A program made the translations under genes and the position numbers. A stretch of DNA of 64,000 nt from Pandoraea sp. PE-S2T-3 (GTDB lineage Bacteria > Pseudomonadota > Gammaproteobacteria > Burkholderiales > Burkholderiaceae), in the NCBI RefSeq assembly GCF_002179965.1, contig NZ_NGUQ01000018.1:310001-374000 (forward strand), written 5' to 3'. Shown here piece by piece: positions 42,822-51,266 of the stretch. Position 1 is the first letter of the stretch. Each line of letters opens with the position of its first letter. The notes under the pieces were generated by a model. The model was not told where the DNA came from. It saw nothing but the letters and a program-made list of their open reading frames with translations, and did no database searches.

Positions 42822-44915
42822 ATGCTACGTCCCATCACACAGAAGCCGTTGCAAACGGCCATCGCGCTCGCCCTCGCTTCGCTCGGCGGCAACGCACTCG
42901 CCCAGACATCCGGCGCGCCGGTCGCCACGCTGCCGACCACCACGGTCAATGCGCCCGCTGAATCGTTGACGTCCCCCAGCGTTGAAGAGCAGAAGGCCAA
43001 CCTGTTCCAGACGGCGGGCTCAGTCGCCTTCGTCGACGCCGACGCGTACCAGAACACCTACGCATTCAACCTGCGCGACGTGCTCAAAGACACCCCCGGC
43101 GTCTACGTGCAAAGCCGTTACGGGCAGGAACTGCGCCTGTCGATTCGCGGCTCGGGCATCGCGCGCGGCTACCACGTGCGCGGTCTCGACATCCTGCAAG
43201 ACGGCATCCCCACGAATCTCGCCGACGGCAGCGGCGACTACTACCAGATCGACCCGCTGGGCCTGCGCTCGACTGAAATCTACAAGGGCGGCAACGGCCT
43301 CGCCTACGGTGCCACCACACTGGGCGGCGCACTGAACTTCGTCACGCCCACCGCCTACACCGCCGAGGCACCGAACCAGTTCCGCATCGATGGCGGCAGC
43401 TTCGGCAATGTGCGCGCCAGCGGCCAGATGTCGCGCATCTTCGGGCCGCTCGATGCGCTCGCGACCATTACCGTCAACCGTGCCGACGGGTATCGCGATC
43501 ATGACAAGGGCACGTATGCCCAGTTCAACGCCAACATTGGCTACAAGTTCTCGCCGCGCGTTGAAACGCGCTTCTTCTTCGGCGCCTATATCGTCGATCA
43601 GAAGCTGCCCGGCACGCTCTCGTTGTTCGACGCACTGAACAACCCGACCAAGGCAGCGGCATCGGCCGTCTCGGGCGATCAGGCCCGCAACACGCGCACC
43701 GAGCGGATCGGCAACCTGACGACCATCCGTCTCGACGTCGGCCAGTTGGACATCGCCTCGTGGGTGATTCACAAGAGCCTGTACCACCCGATCTTTCAGG
43801 CGCTGGATCAGGACGGCTGGACGTACGGCATCGCACCGCGCTATACCGCCAACCTCACGCTTGCCGGCATGCGCAACGACCTGATCGTCGGCGCCCGCTT
43901 CTTCGGCGGCAACACGCAGGCCGATCAGTACGTCAACGTGAACGGCAATCGCGGCGCACAAACGCTCAACTCACGGCAAAGCGCGTACAACTACGAGGCG
44001 TACTTCGAAAACCGCCTGTTCTTCCTGCCGACGGTCGGCCTGATGATCGGCGCCAAGGCGTATCGCGATGTGCGTCAATATGTCGACTACGGCGGCCTGC
44101 CCGGCGATCCCAACTACCGTTCGACGAGCGCCGCGTACTCGGGCGTGAATCCGAAGATCGGTCTGCTGTGGGAACCGCGCAAGGATGTGCAGGCGTTCAT
44201 CGACATCACGCGCAGCGCCGACGTGCCCGACTTCACGGACCTGTCGCAGACCTTCGGCGCGACCTCACACTTCGTGCCGCTGGCGGCGCAGCATGCGTGG
44301 ACAGTTGAAGCCGGTACGCGCGGCAAGCTCGGCGGCGTCGCGTGGGACGTCACGGCCTACCGCTCGCTGGTGCGCGATCAACTGCTGCAATACACGACGT
44401 CACCCGACATTCCCGCCTCGACGTTCAACGCGAACAAGACGGTGCTGCAAGGGCTGGAAGTCGGCGCATCGTTCGATCTGTTCAAGGACGTCGTCGCAAC
44501 CGGCGATCGCATCACGCTGTCGCAGATCTGGAACTACAGCGACTTCCGCTTCCGCAACGATCCGCAGTACGGCAACAATCACATCGCCGGGGTGCCGACC
44601 AACGTGTTGCGCACGACGTTGGGCTACGCGCTGACCAATCGATTCCAGATTGCTGCGTCACTCGACTGGGTGCCGACCGGTGCGTGGGTCGATTACGCGA
44701 ATACGATGCGGGTGCCGGGCTACACGCTGATCGGCTTGCAGGCGTCGTACCTCGTGCAACGCGGCGTCACGTTCTACGTCGATGCCCGCAATCTGACCGA
44801 CAAGCGCTACGTGTCCGACTTCAGTACCGTGACCGACGCGCGCACGGCCAACACTGCCGTGTTCTACCCGGGGGATGGGCGCAGCGTCTTCGCCGGCGTT
44901 CGCTTCACCTTCTGA
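42822..44915 (+). CDS. TonB-dependent outer membrane receptor
   Basis: The 697-residue product has a signal peptide (to about NALAQ), a plug domain (LRDVLKDTPGVYVQSRYGQE, LSIRGSGIARGYHVRGLDIL, STEIYKGGNGLAYGATTLGG) and a 22-strand barrel ending in VFAGVRFTF. The layout resembles FecA-type receptors. Ligand unknown; iron chelates or copper are the leading options given the DUF2946 neighbour. The ATG at 42822 follows gagagacactc. No Fur box was recognised in the 295-bp gap before it. Confidence 0.9.
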   Translation: MLRPITQKPLQTAIALALASLGGNALAQTSGAPVATLPTTTVNAPAESLTSPSVEEQKANLFQTAGSVAFVDADAYQNTYAFNLRDVLKDTPGVYVQSRYGQELRLSIRGSGIARGYHVRGLDILQDGIPTNLADGSGDYYQIDPLGLRSTEIYKGGNGLAYGATTLGGALNFVTPTAYTAEAPNQFRIDGGSFGNVRASGQMSRIFGPLDALATITVNRADGYRDHDKGTYAQFNANIGYKFSPRVETRFFFGAYIVDQKLPGTLSLFDALNNPTKAAASAVSGDQARNTRTERIGNLTTIRLDVGQLDIASWVIHKSLYHPIFQALDQDGWTYGIAPRYTANLTLAGMRNDLIVGARFFGGNTQADQYVNVNGNRGAQTLNSRQSAYNYEAYFENRLFFLPTVGLMIGAKAYRDVRQYVDYGGLPGDPNYRSTSAAYSGVNPKIGLLWEPRKDVQAFIDITRSADVPDFTDLSQTFGATSHFVPLAAQHAWTVEAGTRGKLGGVAWDVTAYRSLVRDQLLQYTTSPDIPASTFNANKTVLQGLEVGASFDLFKDVVATGDRITLSQIWNYSDFRFRNDPQYGNNHIAGVPTNVLRTTLGYALTNRFQIAASLDWVPTGAWVDYANTMRVPGYTLIGLQASYLVQRGVTFYVDARNLTDKRYVSDFSTVTDARTANTAVFYPGDGRSVFAGVRFTF

Positions 44916-44958
44916 TGCGCTGATGTTCTGACGCCTGGCACCTGCGGCGCGCGCTGAG

Positions 44959-45540
44959 TCAGAGCATGCGCCGCAGGGTGTTGTCCCGGCGGAAGTAGTG
45001 ATGCCACAACGCGGCCAGCGCATGCAGGCCGATCACCCAGTAGAACGCCGTGCCGATCGTCTCGTGAATCTCCTTGATCGAGCGGCGCGTCGCCACGTCT
45101 TTGTCGATGAATTGCGGCAGTGCGATATCCAGCCCCGGAATCGTCAGCACATGTCCGCCTGCGTTGAGCGTCAGGTATCCCAGAATCGGCTGCGCGAAGA
45201 TGAACAGGTAGAGCGCAAGATGCACAACGGCCGACCCCGTGCGCACCAGCCAACCCTGATCGGGTAGCGCGGGCGGCGCGCCCTTCACCAGACGCCACAG
45301 CAAGCGCGGCACGGCCAGCACCAGCGCCGTCATCCCCGCCCATTCGTGAATCACCATCGACAGCGCCCGGGGCGCACTGCCGCGCGGCAGATAGCCCTTG
45401 GCAATCACGGCGGCGTACGCCACCACGATCAGCAAGGCAATCGCCCAGTGAAAAAAGATGGCGGGCGGCGTATAGCGGTCAAACGGCGCGAGCGCTGCGA
45501 CGGATTGGCGGGACAGATCGGACTTGATCGCCTTGTCCAT
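44959..45540 (-). CDS. Cytochrome b561 family protein
   Basis: The 193-residue protein has four membrane segments and the conserved heme-ligand histidines in FFHWAIALLIVV, MVIHEWAGM and IHETIGTAFYWVIGLHALAALWHHYF. Bacterial members move electrons from the quinone pool or scavenge superoxide. It converges on the TonB receptor gene with 43 bp between. The start follows aggagtcccccgaat. Confidence 0.92.
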   Translation of the reverse strand: MDKAIKSDLSRQSVAALAPFDRYTPPAIFFHWAIALLIVVAYAAVIAKGYLPRGSAPRALSMVIHEWAGMTALVLAVPRLLWRLVKGAPPALPDQGWLVRTGSAVVHLALYLFIFAQPILGYLTLNAGGHVLTIPGLDIALPQFIDKDVATRRSIKEIHETIGTAFYWVIGLHALAALWHHYFRRDNTLRRML

Positions 45541-46152
45541 ATTCGGGGGACTCCTTTTCTGACGACGGCAAAAACATTATCACTTCGCACCTGTGACGCG
45601 AAAAGGTCTCAATTGTTACTTCAAGTTTCTCCTAAAGATTAAGAATCCTCCTCCTCACCATTGGGTCATCCATGCTGAAAATACGCCTCGCGAGTCGGCA
45701 ACCGCATTACCCCTGCTGGCGAGCACGCAAGGCACCCGCCGTGCCATCGCACCGAATAACCCTCCTTGGCCGGCTTCCACTCGGCCGGCCTTAAGCCCCG
45801 CTTGCGGGGCTTTCTTTTTTGCCGTCTGCCCGATCACAGGCCCCTTCACCGGCCCCCACCTCAGGTCCGACGCACACAGCCAAAGCCACTCCCGAGCCGT
45901 CTCGCTGCGTAGCAACATTTGCCGTGCACATCGGTGAGGCAAGCGTATCCCGACGACGCAGCCAAAAGTCTGTGAACTATCCGAGAGAAATCGCGACCGA
46001 AGGGAATAGCGGTGTTTTCCGTATCGTGTTTCGGAGTTATCCGAGCAAAACACTCGGACGGCGCCGCAAAGTGTTGCGAGAACCCCTCATTGCGCTGGTC
46101 ATGCCTCGACATCCGGGTCGATAATGGCCATCAAAACCATGGAGGACACGAC
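45541..46152 (+). other. 612-bp gap: no protein gene; orphan terminator and possible small RNA
   Basis: No convincing coding frame is seen. On the plus strand a GGCCG/CGGCC stem (45768-45790) precedes a strong intrinsic terminator (45793-45820), yet there is no plus-strand gene between the TonB receptor and this point. The rest carries the promoters of the divergent cytochrome b561 and aldo/keto reductase genes. A pyrimidine-rich AT patch (45605-45660) could hold the promoter of a small RNA. Confidence 0.5.
45793..45820 (+). terminator. Orphan intrinsic terminator
   Basis: Perfect arms aagccccg and cggggctt close a CTTG loop, followed by tCTTTTTT. It points to the right, but the nearest plus-strand gene upstream ends at 44915, beyond a minus-strand gene. 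Confidence 0.88.
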
Positions 46153-46986
46153 ATGCGAACGGTCACTTTTCAGAACGGAGAGGCAGTGCCCGTGCTGGGA
46201 CAGGGCACCTGGATGATGGGAGAGAAACCGGAGCGCCGCCGCGAAGAGATTGCGGCACTGCGTCACGGCGTCTCGCTTGGCATGACGCTGGTCGACACCG
46301 CCGAGATGTATGGCGAAGGTGCCACCGAGCGTCTGGTCGGCGAGGCACTCGACGGCCTGCGCGATCAGGTCTTTCTCGTGAGCAAGGTCTATCCGCACAA
46401 TGGTTCGCGACGCGGCGTAATCGCGGCCTGTGAGCGCAGTCTCGAACGGCTGGGCACGGATCGCCTCGATCTCTACCTGCTGCACTGGCGCGGTACCGTG
46501 CCCCTCGAAGAAACGATCGAAGGTTTCGAAGCGTTGCGCGACGCCGGCAAGATTCGGCATTGGGGCGTCAGCAATTTCGACACCGACGACATGGAGGAGT
46601 TGTTCGATACGCCGGGCGGCGACGAGTGCGTGACGAATCAGGTGCTGTACAACCTGTCGCGGCGCGTGCCGGAATACGACCTGATTCCGTGGCTTGCCGA
46701 GCGCGAGTTGCCGGTGATGGCGTACTCCCCCATCGAACAGGGACGCCTGCCGACCAGCGGCATACTCGGTGACATTGCGCGCGCGCACAACGTGGCACCG
46801 CTTCAGGTCGCGTTGGCGTGGGTGTTGCATCGACCGGGGGTCATCGCCATTCCCAAGGCGAGTTCCGAAGCCCACGTCGGCGCGAATCGCGCTGCCCACG
46901 ATCTCGTACTGAGTCCCGAAGAACTCTCGGCGCTCAACCATCATTTCGAAGCGCCATCGCGCAAGCGGGCACTGGAGATGATCTGA
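46153..46986 (+). CDS. Aldo/keto reductase
   Basis: The 277-residue protein has the AKR barrel with catalytic Asp and Tyr in TLVDTAEMYGEGATERLVGE, Lys in FLVSKVYPHNGSRRGVIAAC and His in LYLLHWRG; the cofactor end is IAIPKASSEAHVGANRAA. It reduces aldehydes or ketones with NADPH. The ATG at 46153 follows ggaggacacgac; the open frame upstream has no homology. Monocistronic with its own terminator. Confidence 0.92.
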   Translation: MRTVTFQNGEAVPVLGQGTWMMGEKPERRREEIAALRHGVSLGMTLVDTAEMYGEGATERLVGEALDGLRDQVFLVSKVYPHNGSRRGVIAACERSLERLGTDRLDLYLLHWRGTVPLEETIEGFEALRDAGKIRHWGVSNFDTDDMEELFDTPGGDECVTNQVLYNLSRRVPEYDLIPWLAERELPVMAYSPIEQGRLPTSGILGDIARAHNVAPLQVALAWVLHRPGVIAIPKASSEAHVGANRAAHDLVLSPEELSALNHHFEAPSRKRALEMI

Positions 46987-46999
46987 AGGATCGACCTCG

Positions 47000-47037
47000 G
47001 CGTCCGGCCACGCAGGTGTGCGCCGGGCGCTATTTTT
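47000..47037 (+). terminator. Intrinsic terminator of the aldo/keto reductase gene
   Basis: Arms gcgtccggc (47000-47008) and gccgggcgc (47022-47030), with one G-T pair, are followed by TATTTTT. Confidence 0.8.
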
Positions 47038-47105
47038 GACGGCCGTCGGACACGCGTATCCGACGCAGTACACTAGCCGCTTTCGTGCTTTCGCAGGACT
47101 GCTTC

Positions 47106-48374
47106 ATGAATGATTCGCGTCCGGTTGTCGTCATCGGCGGCGGCCTGGTCGGCGTGTGCACCGCCGCCTATCTCCAGCGAGCGGGCCTCCCCGTCGTGAT
47201 TGTCGATCGACAATCGGCACGTCAGGCAGCGTCGCTCGGCAATGCGGGCTGCATCAACGGTTCCTCCGTCGTCCCCATCGCCATGCCCGGTGTGCTCTGG
47301 CAGGTGCCCGGCTGGTTGCTGCAACCGGATGGCCCGCTGGTGCTGCGCTGGTCGTACTTGCCGCGCATGGTCCCCTGGTTGATGCGATTCGTGGCGGCCA
47401 GCCAACCCGCCCGGGTGGCAGCGCAAGCGCGCGCATTGCGTGCGCTGCTCGGTCCAGCGCTCGACGCCTATCAGCCCTTGCTCGACGACGCCAACGCGAA
47501 CGATCTCGTCACGCGACGCGGGTATCTCATCGCTTACTCCAGTGAAAGCGGCATGCAAGGCGACGAGGGTGGCATGGCGTTGCGCCGCGAAAATGGCGTA
47601 CAAATCGAGTCACTGAACGCCGCTGCATTACGCGAGTTCGAACCCACGTTATCGAATGACTTCGTAGGGGCCCGCTACATCAGCGAGACGGGCCACACGT
47701 CGGACCCGGGGGCGTTGCTCGCCCGTCTGACGGCGCAAGTCGTCGCACGCGGCGGACGCATCGTCGACTCGGCGGCCAAGGCCATCGAGACCAACGGTTC
47801 ACAAGTCGTTGCCGTTCACACCGAAGCGGGCCGCGAACAAGCACGCGCGGTGGTTGTGGCAGCGGGTGCTTGGTCCGCGCCCTTCGTCCGGCAGTTGGGC
47901 GACGGCATCGTGTTCGACACCGAGCGCGGCTATCACGTGGAGATACCGGCGCCGGTAGAAATGCCGTCGCGTCCGGTGATGTGGGCAGAGGGAAAACTGT
48001 TTGCCACGCCGATGAATGGCCGCCTGCGCGGTGCCGGCACGGTCGAACTGGCTGGCCTGCAAGCGCCGGCGAACTGGCGTCGCGCCGACTTGCTACTGCG
48101 CCAGTTGCACAAGATGTTTCCGGAGGCTGTGGCTGGCGAAAAGTCGACGCAATCGGTCGACGGTGCGCGGTGGCAAGGTTTCCGGCCCAGCACGCCGGAC
48201 TCATTGCCGGTGCTGGGTGCCGCATCGAAAGTACCGAACGCCTTCTACGCGTTCGGCCACGGCCACGTCGGTCTGACGGCCGCCGCGTCGACCGGACGCG
48301 CCGTCGCTGCGCTGGTGGCCGGCGAGCGTCCGTTGCTGGACCTCTCGCCGTTCTCGATCGGGCGCTTCCGCTGA
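47106..48374 (+). CDS. FAD-dependent amino acid oxidase/dehydrogenase (DadA-like)
   Basis: The 422-residue flavoprotein has the DAO-family Rossmann motif VVVIGGGLVGVCTAAYLQ, SLGNAGCINGSSVVPIAMPG (as in DadA) and the C-terminal WQGFRPSTPDSLPVLGAASK with FGHGHVGLTAAASTG. The family oxidises D-amino acids or other secondary amines. The ATG at 47106 follows cgcaggactgcttc; a GTG seven codons earlier is possible. It is convergent with the flavin oxidoreductase gene. Confidence 0.88.
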   Translation: MNDSRPVVVIGGGLVGVCTAAYLQRAGLPVVIVDRQSARQAASLGNAGCINGSSVVPIAMPGVLWQVPGWLLQPDGPLVLRWSYLPRMVPWLMRFVAASQPARVAAQARALRALLGPALDAYQPLLDDANANDLVTRRGYLIAYSSESGMQGDEGGMALRRENGVQIESLNAAALREFEPTLSNDFVGARYISETGHTSDPGALLARLTAQVVARGGRIVDSAAKAIETNGSQVVAVHTEAGREQARAVVVAAGAWSAPFVRQLGDGIVFDTERGYHVEIPAPVEMPSRPVMWAEGKLFATPMNGRLRGAGTVELAGLQAPANWRRADLLLRQLHKMFPEAVAGEKSTQSVDGARWQGFRPSTPDSLPVLGAASKVPNAFYAFGHGHVGLTAAASTGRAVAALVAGERPLLDLSPFSIGRFR

Positions 48375-48382
48375 TCGATTCG

Positions 48383-48408
48383 CGAGGATCGGCGGCGGCC
48401 GATCCTCG
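48383..48408. terminator. Bidirectional hairpin between convergent genes
   Basis: An 11-bp perfect stem (CGAGGATCGGC / GCCGATCCTCG) closes a 4-base loop nine bases after the DadA-like stop. Confidence 0.65.
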
Positions 48409-48473
48409 TTGCGCGCACAGGCGACGTCACGCGTAACGCTGACGCCATCGTCCGCATCGCACCTCTCCCGTCA

Positions 48474-49475
48474 TCAATCCTTCCAGACCGACGCCACGAT
48501 GTCGCACGACCGCAGGCGCAACGCCGGATCGTAGATATCGGTCACGAGCATGAGTTCGTCGGCCTGCGTGCGCTCGACAAGCTCCGAGAGCCCGGCCTTC
48601 ACTCGCTCGGGGCCACCCACCACCGACACGCCGAGGAATGCCTCGACCGAGTGCTGCTCGGCGGGGTCCCAACGTTGATCCATATCGTTGACCGGCGGTT
48701 GCAGCTTCAGGCTCTGCCCTCGCATGAGCGCCAGAATCTTCTGCTGCGAAGACGTCGCAAGGAACGCCGCCTCCTCATCCGTCGGGGCCGCTATCACCGG
48801 TGCCCCGATCATCACGTAAGGCTTGTCGAGCACCGCAGACGGACGGAACAACTCGCGATACAGGCGCAGCGCGTCAAAGAGGAAGCGCGGCGCAAAGTGC
48901 GAGGCAAACGCATACGGCAGCCCCAGATGCGCCGCGAGTTGCGCCGAGAACAATGACGAGCCCAGCAGCCACACGGGAATATCGCTGCCGGCACCGGGGG
49001 TCGCCACGAGCCGCTGCCCCGGTTGTGCGGGCGCGAGCAATGCACGCAGCTCGGCCACCTGTTCCGGGAAATCGTCGCCATTGGACAAGCGGTCGCGACG
49101 CAACGCGCGCATGGTGGCCTGATCGGCACCGGGCGCACGTCCCAGTCCGAGATCGATACGTCCGGGGTACAGGGCCGCAAGCGTGCCGAAATTCTCTGCG
49201 ACGACCATCGGCGGGTGGTTCGGCAGCATGATGCCGCCCGAGCCCACGCGAATGCGCGACGTCTTGCCCGCGACATGGCCGATCAGCAATGCGGTCGCCG
49301 AGCTGGCGATGCCGTCCATGTTGTGATGCTCGGCCAGCCAGAACCGGTTGAATCCCAGCCGCTCGACATGCTGTGCCAGTTCGGCGGATTGCTTGAGGGC
49401 TTCGGCCACCGTGCCACCGGCGCGCACCGGCACCAGATCGAGGATCGAAAGGGCCGTTTTCGACAAACTGCTCAT
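48474..49475 (-). CDS. Luciferase-like (LLM) flavin-dependent oxidoreductase
   Basis: The 333-residue protein is a bacterial-luciferase-family monooxygenase of the MsnO8/YhbW group: [68 protein letters not shown] and [20 protein letters not shown]. It uses reduced FMN and oxygen; substrate unknown. The ATG at 49475 follows ggagaccctc. It is divergent from an HxlR regulator, probably its repressor. Confidence 0.9.
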   Translation of the reverse strand: MSSLSKTALSILDLVPVRAGGTVAEALKQSAELAQHVERLGFNRFWLAEHHNMDGIASSATALLIGHVAGKTSRIRVGSGGIMLPNHPPMVVAENFGTLAALYPGRIDLGLGRAPGADQATMRALRRDRLSNGDDFPEQVAELRALLAPAQPGQRLVATPGAGSDIPVWLLGSSLFSAQLAAHLGLPYAFASHFAPRFLFDALRLYRELFRPSAVLDKPYVMIGAPVIAAPTDEEAAFLATSSQQKILALMRGQSLKLQPPVNDMDQRWDPAEQHSVEAFLGVSVVGGPERVKAGLSELVERTQADELMLVTDIYDPALRLRSCDIVASVWKD

Positions 49476-49627
49476 GAGGGTCTCCATTCACGTGACGTGT
49501 CGGATAAGCGCAAGCGGCCAGCCTTCCAGCCATAGGCCCGGCGCTTTGCAATGGGTGACACGCACTATCGGCTCAAAGTATAGTGACGAAGGGCCGAAAT
49601 CCCCAGTAGGCACCTTTCAGTTGAATA

Positions 49628-49643
49628 GTCACCATTTGGTTAC
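49628..49643. promoter_or_regulatory. Dyad overlapping the hxlR ribosome site
   Basis: GTCACCAT / TTGGTTAC forms a 16-bp near-perfect dyad (one mismatch pair, AT centre) ending one base before the HxlR start codon. It is a likely autorepression site. Confidence 0.5.
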
Positions 49644-49644
49644 C

Positions 49645-50025
49645 ATGGGCAAGTCCGAACCCTTCGTTTTTGAAGAAACCTGCGTGCCGCGCCGCGTGCT
49701 GGAGCTGTTCAGCGTCAAGTGGACGAGCATGGTCCTGTACGCGTTGCAGTGCGGCACGACGCGCACCGGCGAGTTGCAGCGCCGCCTGCCGGGTATCTCG
49801 AAGAAGATGCTCACGCAGACCTTGCGCGAGCTTGAGCGTGACGGGCTGATCCATCGCGAGGTCTATGCCGTCGTGCCGCCGAAGGTCGAATACTCGCTCA
49901 CGCCGCTGGGCGAGTTGTTCATCGAACCCATCGAAATGCTCTACCGCTGGGGCAATCAGCACGCCGACGTGCTGGCCCAACTCAGCCTGCGCCGCGGCAA
50001 ACCGCCTCAGATCGACGAGGCTTAA
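49645..50025 (+). CDS. HxlR-family winged-helix regulator
   Basis: The 126-residue protein has the HxlR fold: FSVKWTSMVLYALQCGTTRT, GELQRRLPGISKKMLTQTLR, ELERDGLIHREVYAVVPPKV. HxlR proteins respond to aldehydes, quinones or redox stress through cysteines; here Cys13 and Cys38 are present. The ATG at 49645 gives the full family domain; the longer open frame upstream runs through the divergent promoter and is rejected. Confidence 0.9.
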   Translation: MGKSEPFVFEETCVPRRVLELFSVKWTSMVLYALQCGTTRTGELQRRLPGISKKMLTQTLRELERDGLIHREVYAVVPPKVEYSLTPLGELFIEPIEMLYRWGNQHADVLAQLSLRRGKPPQIDEA

Positions 50026-50195
50026 CCGCCCGCGTCCAACCTTCCCAACGTGTCCACCCGTAAGGTTGCCGATTTCACGGTTATCTGAGACAGTGGCTTT
50101 GTTGCACCGCAAACAACGTAGCGTCTGCAACCGTACTCTCGTTCCGACCCACGCGGCCAGCGCCCGTCAGCGCGGCGCCGCATCGCCGAGGGATC

Positions 50196-51266
50196 ATGCC
50201 GCGCGCTCCACGAGACAGTACCCCGCGTCACCCAAGTACCACCTCACCACTTCCCATTGACCTCGCGCTGCAAGGCGGGGGCGCCCACGGTGCGTTCACC
50301 TGGGGTGTGCTCGACCGTTTGCTCGAAGCAACCACCCACACGGCATCGCTGCGTATTGAAGGCATCTCCGGCACATCCGCCGGCGCGATGAATGCCGCCG
50401 TACTCGCGACCGGTTTCGCACGCGGCGGCCCCGATGCCGCACGCGGCGCCCTTGAGCAATTCTGGCGAGACGTTTCGCACGCCGGCCGCTTCAGTCCACT
50501 GCGCCGCACACCGCTCGACGTCGTGCTCGGGCGCTGGTCGCTCGACAACTCCCCGTTCTTCGTCCTCTTCGATCTCGCCGCACGTGTGGTGTCGCCCTAC
50601 GATCTCGCGCCGCTGGAATACAACCCGCTGCGCAGCCTGCTAGCCGACCACATCGATTTCGACGCCATCGCCACTTGCCCGATCCAGCTGTTCATCACCG
50701 CCACCAACGTGCGCACCGGGCGAGGACGTGTCTTTCGCAATGCCGAAATCACGTCGGATGTGCTGCTCGCCACCGCGTGTCTGCCGATGCTCTACCGCGC
50801 CATCGAAATCGACGGTGAAGCCTATTGGGACGGTGGCTACGCGGGCAATCCGACGATCACCCCGCTCGTTCGCGAAACCGTCTCGCGCGACACGATTCTC
50901 GTGCAGGTCAACCCGGTCGAGCGCGCAGAAGTCCCACGCTCCGCGCGCGAGATTCTCAACCGGGTGAACGAAGTCTCATTCAACGCCACGTTGCTCAAGG
51001 AACTGCGCATGATCGCGGTGCTGCGCCAAGTGGTCGATGCCGGTACGGCAGAGGGCCGCCGCTGGGCGCAAATGCGCATGCATCGCATTGCGAGCGACAT
51101 GATGACCTCGCTCGGCTACTCGTCGAAACTCTCCGCCGAGTGGGACTTTCTGGTGATGCTGCGCGACGAGGGACGCCGTTGTGCCGAGACCTTCCTCCAA
51201 CAACACGGCACGGATCTGGGCGAACGCTCGTCGCTGGATCTGGACGCGCTCATGGAGTCAATCTGA
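50196..51266 (+). CDS. Patatin-like phospholipase
   Basis: The 356-residue protein has the patatin oxyanion loop LALQGGGAHGAFTWGVLDRL, the nucleophile Ser61 in GISGTSAGAMNAAVLATG and the dyad Asp in YWDGGYAGNP. It hydrolyses acyl esters; no signal peptide is seen, so it is cytosolic. Its TGA is directly followed by the ATG of a GntP-type permease, so the two are coupled. In some Burkholderiales such a pair is linked to 3-hydroxybutyrate use; no dehydrogenase lies here to confirm that. Confidence 0.9.
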   Translation: MPRAPRDSTPRHPSTTSPLPIDLALQGGGAHGAFTWGVLDRLLEATTHTASLRIEGISGTSAGAMNAAVLATGFARGGPDAARGALEQFWRDVSHAGRFSPLRRTPLDVVLGRWSLDNSPFFVLFDLAARVVSPYDLAPLEYNPLRSLLADHIDFDAIATCPIQLFITATNVRTGRGRVFRNAEITSDVLLATACLPMLYRAIEIDGEAYWDGGYAGNPTITPLVRETVSRDTILVQVNPVERAEVPRSAREILNRVNEVSFNATLLKELRMIAVLRQVVDAGTAEGRRWAQMRMHRIASDMMTSLGYSSKLSAEWDFLVMLRDEGRRCAETFLQQHGTDLGERSSLDLDALMESI

